NCBI GenBank assembly: GCA_016705545.1
Contig: JADIYA010000006.1
Span: forward strand, 186,001-250,000
Length of the DNA stretch: 64,000 bases
Direction of reading: 5' to 3'
DNA from: Flavobacteriales bacterium
GTDB taxonomy: Bacteria > Bacteroidota > Bacteroidia > Flavobacteriales_F > PHOS-HE28
A program made the translations under genes and the position numbers. Shown here one piece after another: positions 1 to 8,607 of this stretch. The stretch's first letter is position 1; each line of letters opens with the position of its first letter. The notes beneath the pieces are model-generated. The model worked only from the letters and a program-made list of their open reading frames with translations, did not search any database and was not told where the DNA came from.

Positions 1-1559
1 GGGACAGGCACGTCTACCGCATTGCCGGTGGTTTGTGGCAGCATCCAGTCCGCTAACCCATGCGAGCCATTGGTGGAACAGACCTCGGCAGGAGGGATGA
101 AGTTTGATGGGTTGCCGATGGCCGGGGCGCGTGCTCCAACCAAGGCATGCGCCACGAATGCGCTTTCGTCTGACGAGCTTGCCACAGGAAAGCCTGGAAC
201 GGCAACGCTGTTCTCATAGGCCCCGGCGATCGCCACACCCCCAAGGCCATCGGCTGCAATACCATACGCGAATTGCTCATCGTTCATGACAATTGTCTCC
301 ATGAGCCCGATGAGTCCGTTGGGGCGCAGGGTCAGGACGAAGATGTCCTCTTTGTCAAGCGCATTGAAGGCGAGCGCACCGATCCCGATGGATCCCTCGA
401 ATGTGCCCGTGACGTGCACAGTGCCATTGCGGCCAAGAGCGATGTCGCGACCATTGAATGAGCTCCCGTTGGCGGTTGTACTGCCCCATTGTGTCCAAAA
501 CGGAAGGCCCGTGTCGAGTGCGAGGCGGGACACATACAGCATGTTGGTGCCCGATGAGCCAATCGCTGCCGTTCCGCCAGCGACAACGCTGCCTGGTGAT
601 ACCGCGCCAGAGATGTAGGCCCCGTCACAGCCTAAAGTGACATTCGGATAGCCCACGATCGAGTTGCCCGGCTCAACGATGTGCGTGACCCATTGCAGGT
701 TCGCGGTCGTATTGAACAGGGCGAACCGATGGTCGTAGTGCGATCCAGAGGAATTGGAACCCAGCGATGCGCCACCAGGGTTGTACCAGGTGAAGGTGGA
801 ATGGCCGGAGATGTAGCCCGCGAGAATGCGGCCACCGTCCGAAGCCACATTGTGGGCCTCATCATTCAGGGTGCTTCCACCGGTCACCATCCATTGCAAC
901 GCGCCGGTGGTATTGTATCGGCCCAGGAAGACCTTGGTTGTGCCGTTGTTCAAGGCGGCGGGCGAAGTGAAGGCCCCTGCGGTCAGGGAGCCAGAGAAAT
1001 TACCGATGAGGCACACCCCGTTGCCATCTGCGGCCAACCGTGGGTTGGTGTCTTCATTGACGTTGCCGATCCGCTGTGCCCAGAGGAACATGCCATTGGC
1101 GCTGTAAGCTGCCAGGTAGATATCCGTGTTTCCCGCCGCGTTGAGGATGCCTGCCGTGGTGTTGCCACCGGCGTTATAGAAGTGTCAGGTGCCCTTGAAG
1201 GTGCCGGTTATGTACACCTTGCCGTCAGGACCAAGAGCTACGTCCTCCCCGGTCTCCTCACTGGATCCGCCAATGACGGCGGTCCAAAGGTGAGTTCCTG
1301 TATCCGAATACTTGGTTAGCAGCGCTTGGTTCTGGTTAACCAGGTTGATCGTGCCCAAGATTGTGAGGAAGCTATTCTGAACCTCGCCTGCGGTATAAAC
1401 ACTTCCATCACTTGGATCAATAGCGACTTCACGGAACCGCTCAGGCCCATTGCTCACGATCGCGCGCGACCATTGCCATTGATGCACCTACCCTTGGACC
1501 ATGGGCAACCCTAGCACTAAGCTGGTAGCCAAAGCCAATAGGCCGCGAGTAGTGACCAT
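1..1559 (-). pseudogene. Secreted beta-propeller (SBBP/delta-60-like) protein with two in-frame stops, 3' end outside window
   Basis: The minus strand reads as one frame from an ATG at 1559 to the window edge with no frameshift. Residues 1-23 form a typical signal peptide (MVTTRGLLALATSLVLGLP...), but codon 24 (1488-1490) is TAG and codon 125 (1185-1187) is TGA. Sequence on both sides of each stop stays in frame and keeps the same blade-like repeats (for example DGKVYITGTF, RILAGYISGHS, GVAIAGAYENS), a pattern seen in secreted propellers of Bacteroidota. CAG to TAG and TGG to TGA are the simplest ancestral codons; both are C:G to T:A changes. A GTG at 1487 directly after the TAG could start a protein without a signal peptide, and it would stop at 1185. 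I read this as a recently inactivated secreted protein. Sequencing error is less likely than for the indels elsewhere, because these are substitutions. Confidence 0.75.
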
Positions 1560-1728
1560 TCGGATGCGGAAGCGGTGAAGCATGCGGAAGAGCAGGCGTC
1601 CTACGCGAAGTGGCCTTCCCGGGTTCCTGCCCGGTCAGTCCTGGTACTAGATGAGTGCCGTTTTTCCAACGACGAGCCTCCCGTTCGTGACCTTTACGCC
1701 GAAGCTGCATTCCTTCGGTAGCTCAAGA

Positions 1729-2268
1729 ATGGCTCAAGCGCTAGGTGAGGCAGAAGAAATTGATGCGGCACGGACTGATCCCCGGCGATTCACCGTGCTC
1801 TACGAGCGCTATTTCAACGACATGTTCCGCTTCTTGCTCCGCCGCGCTGGCAACCGCGACCTGGCCTCGGACCTGACCCAAGAGACCTTCCTCAAGGCCA
1901 TGCTTGCCCTTCCCAAATACCAGCAGCGAGGACTCCCATTCAGGGCGTGGCTCTACCGCATCGCGTTGAACGAGCTACGGATGCATTGGCGCAAGAAGAA
2001 GGAAGTGCTCATAGACCTGAGCTTTGCCCACGTTAAGGGCTTAAGTGAGGAGATGGACCTGCGGCTCGAGGAGGACGATATGCAACGGCTTGCTCGCGCC
2101 TTGAGCAATCTCGATGAAGCGCGTGCCCAATTGATCCAGCTCCGCTACATGGACGGTCTCAGTTTCCTTGAAGTCGGGCAAGTGCTTGGCATTGGGGAGG
2201 ATGCTGCCAAAATGCGCACGCACCGTACGCTGAGTGCTTTGCGATCCAACCTTACGCCACGTGCATGA
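1729..2268 (+). CDS. ECF-type RNA polymerase sigma factor
   Basis: A 179-residue sigma-70 family protein of ECF size. Region 2 lies at about residues 20-90 (YERYFNDMFRFLLRRAG, DLTQETFLKAM, FRAWLYRIALNELR). Region 4 lies at about residues 120-175 (LIQLRYMDGLSFLEVGQVLG, then a helix-turn-helix ending RTHRTLSALR). An in-frame ATG at 1651 would add 26 residues unlike the family, so the ATG at 1729 is preferred. The stop overlaps the start of the next gene by four bases, so the two are almost certainly co-translated. ECF sigma factors redirect polymerase to a small regulon and are usually held by an anti-sigma factor. The only candidate partner here is the small membrane protein downstream. The regulon cannot be read from the window. 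Confidence 0.9.
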   Translation: MAQALGEAEEIDAARTDPRRFTVLYERYFNDMFRFLLRRAGNRDLASDLTQETFLKAMLALPKYQQRGLPFRAWLYRIALNELRMHWRKKKEVLIDLSFAHVKGLSEEMDLRLEEDDMQRLARALSNLDEARAQLIQLRYMDGLSFLEVGQVLGIGEDAAKMRTHRTLSALRSNLTPRA

Positions 2269-2519
2269 AGACGCGGTTCCGCATATCGCCCGAAGGCCCC
2301 GGCCGGGAACCCTCCGACGACGAATTGAGGCGCTACCGGGATAGCGGCAAGCTGATCCACAATTACCAGCGTGCGCGCGATCGTCTCCACCGCCCCATTT
2401 ATCGGGACCCGAAGGCCTTCCTGATCCTGCTCCTGGTTGCCTTGGTGGCTTGGCTGGTGAGCCAGTCCACAGGCAAGCGCGCAGCCCCGGCGACCGATGG
2501 CAATGAGCAGCACCCATGA
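2265..2519 (+). CDS. Small single-pass membrane protein coupled to the sigma factor
   Basis: An 84-residue protein whose ATG overlaps the sigma factor stop (ATGA). Residues 1-45 are charged and hydrophilic (PSDDELRRYRDSGKLIHNYQ). One membrane segment follows a YRDPKAF motif at about residues 50-65 (FLILLLVALVAWLVS), then a short polar tail. It is not a classic zinc-binding (HxxxCxxC) anti-sigma factor. Coupled translation and a cytoplasmic head on a membrane anchor make a sigma-regulating role possible, but this is inferred from context only. No domain is recognised. Confidence 0.7.
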   Translation: MKTRFRISPEGPGREPSDDELRRYRDSGKLIHNYQRARDRLHRPIYRDPKAFLILLLVALVAWLVSQSTGKRAAPATDGNEQHP

Positions 2520-2526
2520 ATGGCAA

Positions 2527-2558
2527 GAGCCGCTAAGCGCGTTTGCACCTCGCGGCTC
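2527..2558. terminator. Possible terminator hairpin between convergent genes
   Basis: GAGCCGC (2527-2533) pairs with GCGGCTC (2552-2558) across an 18-base loop. It lies between the stops of two convergent genes (2519 and 2577). The loop is long and no strong T-tract follows, so this is a tentative call. Confidence 0.4.
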
Positions 2559-2576
2559 CTGATGCAATTGAAACGG

Positions 2577-3767
2577 CTATTTGAGGAATCGGCGCGCGGT
2601 CATTCCGGCGTCGGTCTGCGCGCGCAAGATGTACATGCCAGTTGGCCACGCGGCCGCGTTGATCCGATAGGTGGTGCCCCATTTGGCACGCATGCTCATC
2701 ATGGGCTGCCCCGCTGCATTCAGAACGGAGAGAACCAGTGTGCCCGATCCGCCCATTGCGGTGGTCACGTGCAACTCATCGCTTACGACCTGCATCGATG
2801 GGATCACCTCGCTGAAGTTGGGGCCGGTGCTGGCAGAGTTCTCGTCGGTTCCGCCTGCGCTGGGCTGGCCGTTGAGCACGATGCTGTAGTTGCCCTCTTG
2901 GGCCGCGGTCCATTGGTCGTCAGCGACGGTGGCGTCAATGATCGACCCGCTGATCGGCAGGCGCAGCAGAAGGTGGTCCTCGTTGCCTAGCCAGGAATGT
3001 TGAGCCCGAGCGAGGCTGCTGGCGCCCTCGCCATGGAAGCGCTGATATGTGAAGCCGTTCGAGGTCTCCTCGGGACCCACCTTTTCGAGCAGAACTGCTT
3101 CGCTGGTCGCCGCATCCTGGACGATGGCCCCTAAGCTGCTGCCGTTGGCTGGCCAGCGCAAGGTGAAGTCGATGGAGTTGATCCACCCGAAGTAGTCGGA
3201 CTCCGGGGTGAGAAGGACATCAATGAAACCGTTGCCGCTGTTCACCGCCATGGCGCTCACCTGCGGAATCGGGCTCGAGAACACTGTGCCGGTGCGCTCA
3301 ATGCCGTTGAGCGATACGAAGTAGTCGCGGTTGTTGGCTGCAGTGAAATCGTCGTTGCCCAGGTAGACTTCTAAGCCTGGAGTGAGGATGTCCATCACGC
3401 ACACCGGGTATTCCATGCCGCCTTCCCAAGCGCGCCCGAAATCGCTCATCAACGAGAGCGCCACGGCCGTGTAGGTGCGATACACGTAGCCATTGCCAGG
3501 GTTGACGATAGGCGTTGAGGAGATGGGCATGAACTCGGACTGAGGCCACACAGGCTCATAGACCGAAAGGGCCGGGCCGAAAGTCTCTTGCCAACGCAGT
3601 GTGAATACCACGCCGCTAACGACCTCATTGAAGGGCCCGTTCGGACGAAGCCTGACCTCAAGCTGGTTGTTGCCATTATCGGCCAAGGTGATATCAACCA
3701 CAGGTTGAGAAGCAAGCCCAAGGACAAATAAGCAGCCGGTTGTTGCAAGAAGCATCTGCTTGTTCAT
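2577..3767 (-). CDS. Secreted protein with two related beta modules and a T9SS type A sorting domain
   Basis: A 396-residue protein with an N-terminal signal peptide (about residues 1-20, MNKQMLLATTGCLFVLGLA). Two similar modules follow, about residues 22-165 and 170-315. Each has a TLRW or LRWP core and an aromatic G(Y/F)xYxR motif, and each ends near YFVSLNG or YSIVLNG, which indicates an internal duplication. The last 75 or so residues resemble a T9SS type A C-terminal domain: VLSVLNAAGQPM, then WPTGMYILRAQTDAG and a basic end RRFLK. This predicts export by T9SS and attachment to, or release from, the cell surface. The ligand or function of the repeated module is unknown; a cohesin-like fold is possible but not shown. 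Confidence 0.8.
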   Translation of the reverse strand: MNKQMLLATTGCLFVLGLASQPVVDITLADNGNNQLEVRLRPNGPFNEVVSGVVFTLRWQETFGPALSVYEPVWPQSEFMPISSTPIVNPGNGYVYRTYTAVALSLMSDFGRAWEGGMEYPVCVMDILTPGLEVYLGNDDFTAANNRDYFVSLNGIERTGTVFSSPIPQVSAMAVNSGNGFIDVLLTPESDYFGWINSIDFTLRWPANGSSLGAIVQDAATSEAVLLEKVGPEETSNGFTYQRFHGEGASSLARAQHSWLGNEDHLLLRLPISGSIIDATVADDQWTAAQEGNYSIVLNGQPSAGGTDENSASTGPNFSEVIPSMQVVSDELHVTTAMGGSGTLVLSVLNAAGQPMMSMRAKWGTTYRINAAAWPTGMYILRAQTDAGMTARRFLK

Positions 3768-3800
3768 GGTCCATTCGTACGGGACGGACGGGCCACGGTT

Positions 3801-4560
3801 TCAAGGCGTGCTGTGCAGGTATGCGTTGGAAAGGACGTTGGTCGGCACCGTGCCTCCGATGGCCGCGAGGATAGGATCTCGGTCATTCTGTTCGCCGATG
3901 TATTTAATGGTCCCATCCATGTTCACATCTGTGGTTGCATATATTCCGGACACAACATTCGTCGGTACGGAGCCGCCGATGGCTAACAAGATCGGGTCGC
4001 GGTCGTTGGCAAGTCCCAAATAGCTCACGACGTCGTTGAAGGTCACATCCCCGTTGATCAGCCCCGAAACCGGTCCCAACAGCGCTCGAGCCGAGGTCCC
4101 GAATGCCACGGCCGTGCTTGGATCCGTGAAATCAACGAAAGCCCCATCGAGCGGAGCACCCGCAGCGGTGACCACTCCCTTGTGGTTGCGATGCAGGGCC
4201 GCGAGCCGGTAATTCCCCATTGGCACCGGGAATCTAACTGGAGACACGCCGTCCAGGTCAACCACATCACCATCGCGCTGCACAAGCACGTAGCGCGTGG
4301 CGATCCGGGTGGCCCCATCATCGGGGTGGCGTAGCTCCAGGATCACCCAGTCCACGATATCGTCAAGCACGATGGAGGCTGGCATCAGCACACTCGCCTC
4401 GATGCTGGCGCCAGCGGGTGATAGCGCCCCCGCCGGGACGTAGCCCAGGCCCGTATAAGGTTCCGCAAGCGGAATAAGGCCCTGTTCGCGGAGGTGATCG
4501 TTCATCAATCCGCTGAAAACGGAATAGCACCCTTGCAAATAGAGCTTGGCCGATACGGTC
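3801..4560 (-). other. Shared C-terminal module with paired NDRDPIL repeats, copy 1
   Basis: The encoded block runs from KLYLQGCYSVFSGLMNDHL through VDWVILELR, LVQRDGDVVDLDG and LAALHRNHKGVVT to two dockerin-like repeats. These are GDVTFNDVVSYLGLANDRDP and DVNMDGTIKYIGEQNDRDP, each followed by IGG(S/T)VPTN. The same order of motifs closes the two tandem proteins at 41.3-48.7 kb. Confidence 0.7.
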
Positions 4561-6293
4561 AGTGATTGTCCGGCACAGGAGCAATCCGGGTAGGGCAGCA
4601 ACACGTCGTTGACGGTGAGCGGATCGCCATCGTCGCAGGCCGCGCCGGGGTATAGAAGGAAATCCGAGTCATCGCAATCGGTTGGGGCGCTGGCGTAACC
4701 TGCTGGTTGCGTGCAGGCCAAGGTGCTGATCATCGGGTTCCCGAATCCGTCACCGTCAATATCCAAGTACCAGCTCAAGGGCCCAGTGACAAGAGGGTCG
4801 CTATCGTCACAGTCTGTATCAACCTCTACCCAACCCGCCGGGCCTTGGCACGCAATGACCCAGACATCCGGGTCGCCAAGGCCATCACCATCCGCATCCT
4901 GGTACCATGCATTGGCGTCGTTGATGTTCGGATCTGAATCATCGCAGTCGTCGGGCAATGGCGCATAGCCAGACGGCTGCTCGCAGGCCACCGTGCTAAC
5001 GACTGGGCTGCCGAAGCCATCGCCGTCCGCATCAATGTACCAAGTGGTTGGTCCTAAGATCAGTGGCTCGTTGTCGTTGCAATCGGTGTTGTCTGCAACG
5101 AACCCGATCGGAGCCGTACAGGCCATCACCACCGTATTCGGGTCGCCGAAACCATCTTCATCGGAATCGGCATGCCAAGACGAAGGCACGCAGTAGCTGA
5201 ACGCGGCAAATCGGAACCGGGCACCGCCTGGGCTCACGGCGGTGAAGGAACCGCCGATGAAAACCCGCCCGGCATGCACGGCGAGGGCGTTCACGATCGT
5301 GCTCGCGCTGATTGAGGAATTGAGCAATGCTGCTGAGGATGGATCCAAAGCCGCTGCATGGGAGTTGGGCTGTCCGCCCACATGCGTGAAGAAGCCCCCG
5401 ACGAAATCGATGCCCGGGGCACGCGCAAAGCACCGGCCGCCTCCGCCGGGCGCGGTGAGTTGCGGATCCCAGGAAGTCAATGTGCCGTCCGCGCTTGACA
5501 CCTCCGCCATGCCGATACGAGCAATCCCGTCTACTGTGGTGAATTGTCCGCCGAGTAGGATACTGGAAGGCGAAGCATGCAGCCCAACGACCACGTTGTT
5601 CGTATTCGCCTCCCATGCAGTGGCCAAGCCCGTGCTCACATCCAGTTCCGCCGAATTATTCCGCGAAGCGCCAGCAACCGTGTTGAACAGACCGCCTATG
5701 ATCAGGTAGGGGCCGTTGGAGACCATGGCTCTGATAACACCCGTTCCGGTTCCGAATGGACTGAACGCGGTCAGTTCACCGGAAGCCGGGTCGAATGCCG
5801 CCAATAGGGGTCGAGGCTGGGTATCGATTAAACTGAAGCTCCCGCCCACATACACCAAACCTTGATGGATATGAAGGGCGAATCCGTTGGCATTCAATTG
5901 CGGCGACCAAGGACGCAGTGCTCCGGTAGCCGCATCAATGGAAGCCAATCTGCTCCTGGGCTGTCCATCGATCTCCGTGAAGCCGCCGGTGATGATGATT
6001 GAATCGCCGACGACGAGCATGTCCTGGACATTGCCGTTGGCCATCGGGGCCCACGCGAGCAGGGATCCGCTCGAAAGGTCAACTGCAGCCATGCGCCCAC
6101 GCGAGACCCCATTCACCTCCGTGAAGTTCCCTGAGAAATAAAGCACGCCAGCGGCTTCATCCACTTCAATGGCCTGCACTTCACCGTTAGCCTCCGGCCA
6201 GCTGGTGAGCAGCGTGAAATCCTGCGCTAGCGCAATCTCAGGGAATGAAGCAAGGAAGCAGCAAACGCTGAGCGCGATGTGCTTGGAAGGCAT
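3801..6293 (-). CDS. Large secreted propeller protein with MopE-like calcium repeats and a NDRDPIL C-terminal module
   Basis: An 830-residue protein. A signal peptide (about residues 1-23, ending ALAQ) is followed by a beta-propeller at about 25-365. Its blades repeat motifs such as GNFTEVNGVSRGRMAAVD, GGFTEIDGQPRSRLASID and GGQFTTVDGIARIGMAEV. Residues of about 373-548 hold four tandem repeats of the WYxDxDGDGFG...DCDD type, resembling MopE-like or thrombospondin-type calcium-binding repeats. From about residue 580 to the end comes a module shared with two other proteins in this window (44.2-45.0 and 48.0-48.7 kb), ending in two NDRDPIL repeats. No T9SS type A tail follows. It is probably a calcium-stabilised surface protein. 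Its ligand is unknown, and it sits next to another secreted protein gene on the same strand. Confidence 0.8.
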   Translation of the reverse strand: MPSKHIALSVCCFLASFPEIALAQDFTLLTSWPEANGEVQAIEVDEAAGVLYFSGNFTEVNGVSRGRMAAVDLSSGSLLAWAPMANGNVQDMLVVGDSIIITGGFTEIDGQPRSRLASIDAATGALRPWSPQLNANGFALHIHQGLVYVGGSFSLIDTQPRPLLAAFDPASGELTAFSPFGTGTGVIRAMVSNGPYLIIGGLFNTVAGASRNNSAELDVSTGLATAWEANTNNVVVGLHASPSSILLGGQFTTVDGIARIGMAEVSSADGTLTSWDPQLTAPGGGGRCFARAPGIDFVGGFFTHVGGQPNSHAAALDPSSAALLNSSISASTIVNALAVHAGRVFIGGSFTAVSPGGARFRFAAFSYCVPSSWHADSDEDGFGDPNTVVMACTAPIGFVADNTDCNDNEPLILGPTTWYIDADGDGFGSPVVSTVACEQPSGYAPLPDDCDDSDPNINDANAWYQDADGDGLGDPDVWVIACQGPAGWVEVDTDCDDSDPLVTGPLSWYLDIDGDGFGNPMISTLACTQPAGYASAPTDCDDSDFLLYPGAACDDGDPLTVNDVLLPYPDCSCAGQSLTVSAKLYLQGCYSVFSGLMNDHLREQGLIPLAEPYTGLGYVPAGALSPAGASIEASVLMPASIVLDDIVDWVILELRHPDDGATRIATRYVLVQRDGDVVDLDGVSPVRFPVPMGNYRLAALHRNHKGVVTAAGAPLDGAFVDFTDPSTAVAFGTSARALLGPVSGLINGDVTFNDVVSYLGLANDRDPILLAIGGSVPTNVVSGIYATTDVNMDGTIKYIGEQNDRDPILAAIGGTVPTNVLSNAYLHSTP
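4650..5177 (-). repeat. Four tandem MopE-like calcium-binding protein repeats (coding)
   Basis: Within the 830-residue protein, four units of about 44 residues begin WHADSDEDGFG, WYIDADGDGFG, WYQDADGDGLG and WYLDIDGDGFG. Each continues through an AC-x-P(A/S)G(Y/W/F) motif to DCDDSDP or DCNDNEP. The DxDxDG loops are typical of calcium ligands. The DNA units have diverged, so this is an old duplication rather than a recent tandem array. Confidence 0.75.
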
Positions 6294-6335
6294 GGTTCAA
6301 GGTTTCAAAGGGTGCAGGAAAGGTATCGGATCACC

Positions 6336-6369
6336 TTGGATTCATGGCACCAGACGCCACCTACTTTAG
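6336..6369 (+). promoter_or_regulatory. Predicted Bacteroidota-type promoter of the S46 peptidase gene
   Basis: A -33 TTG (6336-6338), a 23-base spacer and a -7 element TACTTTAG (6362-6369) match the Bacteroidota pattern TTG...TAnnTTTG with two changes. The ATG is 27 bases downstream and no Shine-Dalgarno sequence is visible. Confidence 0.45.
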
Positions 6370-6396
6370 CCCGCCAGCCGAATCCCGATTTACAAC

Positions 6397-8607
6397 ATGC
6401 GCGCAAGTACCATCCAAGCCATCGCAGCCTCCCTGATGTTCGCCTTCGCAGGTCCATTCAATGCGCGGTCGCACGAGGGCATGTGGCTGCCCACCCTGCT
6501 CAAGAGCATCGAGGGTGACCTGCAATCCTCTGGCCTGAAACTCTCCGCCGAGGACATCTACAGCATCAACCGAAGCAGTCTGAAAGATGCGATTGTCCTT
6601 TTCGGCGGGGGGTGTACGGCCGAAGTGATCAGCGGACAAGGCCTGATCCTCACGAATCATCATTGCGGCTTCAGCGCCATCACCGACCACAGCACGGTGG
6701 AGAATGACCGGTTGAAGAATGGCTTCTGGGCGGCCACCAAAGCCGACGAACTGCGCAATCCCAGCCTGACGGCAACTTTCGTAGTGCGCATGGAGGATGT
6801 GACCGAACGGATCGTACCATTCATAACGTCTGCGGTTGAGGGCAATGAGCAGGCACGTCGCGACCTGGTGGCCCAGTTGAGCAAGACCATCATCGATGAG
6901 GCCGTTGCGGGCACGCATTACAAGGCCGTTGTTCGCCCTTTCAACTACGGAAACAGCTACTACCTCATTGTCACCGAGACTTTCCGCGATGTGCGCTTGG
7001 TGGGCGCGCCGCCGGCGAGCATCGGGAAGTACGGTGGCGATACCGACAACTGGATGTGGCCGCGCCACAACGCCGACTTCAGCCTCTTCCGGATCTATGC
7101 CGGACCAGATGGCAAACCTTCCGATCCCAGCGATGCCAATGTGCCCTTCGCACCGCGCCATGTGCTTCCGATCAGCCTCGAAGGTGTCAAGGAGGGCGAT
7201 TTCGCCATGATCTTCGGGTTCCCCGGACAAACACAACGGTACCTCACCAGCTACGCGGTGGAATACGTGCAGGAGGAGCAGGATCCCGCCCGCATCGCTA
7301 TGCGCACGGCCAGCCTTGGTGTAATTGACGCCGCCATGGCCAGTAGCGACCGTCTCCGGTTGATGTACGCCGACAAACAGGCCGGCATCAGCAATGCATG
7401 GAAGAAATGGATTGGTCAGCGTCGTGGGCTGAAGGAGCTACGAACGCTGGAAGTGAAGCGTGCCTACGAAGAGGCATACAACACCAAAGCGATGGAGTTG
7501 GTGAAGCCCGAGTACGCCCAAGCGCTCGTCACGCTCAAGGCAGCCTATGGCGATTATGTGCCCTTCGCGATCGCGCGCGACCTATACGTGGAAATGGTCT
7601 TCTACGGGCCCGAGTTGCTTCGCTTCGCCGATGCTTTCAAGGACTTGATCGAGCAGCAAGAGGTGCTGCGCAAGGATGGCAAGATCGGGGCGGAGGCGAC
7701 CAAGCTGCTTCAAGCAGCTGAGGCGCACTTCGCCGCGCACGATCCGCAAGTGGAAAAGCGCGTGATGAAAGCGCTGCTCCCTATTTATCGGCAGCACATG
7801 CCGGCGCACTTGCTGCCCGATGCGTTGCCCGCGAAGGACCTTTCGCAAAAGGGCCATTGGTATGCATGGGTCGATGAACTCTACGCCCGCAGCGCTTTCA
7901 CGGACCTTGAACGCCTGAGGAAGGCGCTGCGCAAACCAAGCCCCGGCGCTCTTAAGAGACTCGCGAAAGACCCCGGCTACAAACTGGCCCGTAGCTTCCA
8001 GCAGGCATTCCTGAACAAGGTGAAGCCGGCGCATGCCCAGCTCAGCGATAGGATCGAGGGCGCCATGCGGACCTATGTGAAGGGCATGATGGAATTGTAC
8101 CCGGAGAAGAACTACTGGCCCGACGCCAATAGCACATTGCGCCTCAGCTACGGCAAAGTGGAAGGCAGTGCGCCGCGCGATGGCGTTTCCTTCCTGCATT
8201 ACACCACCCTCGATGGAGTCGTGGAGAAGCACATTCCCGGGGATGCCGAGTTCGATTTGCCTCAGCGACTCATTGACCTTTATCGCGCGAAGGATTTCGG
8301 GCGATACGGAGTGGATGGCAGCATGCCGGTATGCTTCACCAGTTCGCTGCACACCACCGGTGGCAATAGCGGCAGCCCGGTGCTGAATGGGCGCGGCGAA
8401 CTCATCGGCCTCAACTTCGACCGCAGTTGGGAGAGCACCATGAGCGATATCCAGTTCGACCCGGATAAGTGCCGGAACATCTGCGTTGATGCACGCTACA
8501 TCCTGTTCCTGATCGACAAGTTCGCAGGGGCCGGTCACTTGGTCGCTGAGATGAACCTTGTGGAGCGCGATGGGCCGCGCACCATCAACCTGCCCATTCA
8601 CCGATGA
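6397..8607 (+). CDS. S46 family dipeptidyl-peptidase, DPP11-like
   Basis: A 736-residue secreted serine peptidase that would remove dipeptides from peptide N-termini in the periplasm. The signal peptide covers about residues 1-24. The catalytic His lies in TNHHCG (residues 86-91), the Asp region in the DNWMWPRHNADFSL segment near residue 225, and the nucleophile is Ser658 in GGNSGSP. Residue 676 is Arg in GLNFDR. In the Porphyromonas enzymes the residue at this place (673) is Arg in DPP11, which prefers Asp/Glu at P1, and Gly in DPP7. Acidic specificity is therefore inferred. Length matches the family (about 710-740). Its stop overlaps the next gene's start by four bases. Such enzymes feed peptide-eating Bacteroidota. 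Confidence 0.92.
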   Translation: MRASTIQAIAASLMFAFAGPFNARSHEGMWLPTLLKSIEGDLQSSGLKLSAEDIYSINRSSLKDAIVLFGGGCTAEVISGQGLILTNHHCGFSAITDHSTVENDRLKNGFWAATKADELRNPSLTATFVVRMEDVTERIVPFITSAVEGNEQARRDLVAQLSKTIIDEAVAGTHYKAVVRPFNYGNSYYLIVTETFRDVRLVGAPPASIGKYGGDTDNWMWPRHNADFSLFRIYAGPDGKPSDPSDANVPFAPRHVLPISLEGVKEGDFAMIFGFPGQTQRYLTSYAVEYVQEEQDPARIAMRTASLGVIDAAMASSDRLRLMYADKQAGISNAWKKWIGQRRGLKELRTLEVKRAYEEAYNTKAMELVKPEYAQALVTLKAAYGDYVPFAIARDLYVEMVFYGPELLRFADAFKDLIEQQEVLRKDGKIGAEATKLLQAAEAHFAAHDPQVEKRVMKALLPIYRQHMPAHLLPDALPAKDLSQKGHWYAWVDELYARSAFTDLERLRKALRKPSPGALKRLAKDPGYKLARSFQQAFLNKVKPAHAQLSDRIEGAMRTYVKGMMELYPEKNYWPDANSTLRLSYGKVEGSAPRDGVSFLHYTTLDGVVEKHIPGDAEFDLPQRLIDLYRAKDFGRYGVDGSMPVCFTSSLHTTGGNSGSPVLNGRGELIGLNFDRSWESTMSDIQFDPDKCRNICVDARYILFLIDKFAGAGHLVAEMNLVERDGPRTINLPIHR

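Noticed and set aside
1185..1187. TGA as selenocysteine or programmed readthrough in the propeller gene
   Set aside because: No SECIS-like hairpin is evident after it, a redox-active residue is not expected in a propeller blade, and a second stop (TAG) lies upstream. Ordinary nonsense mutations are simpler.
681..1319. Plus-strand frame of 212 codons opposite the broken propeller gene
   Set aside because: It is the exact complement register of the minus-strand propeller frame and has no protein motif. The minus strand has a signal peptide and blade repeats.
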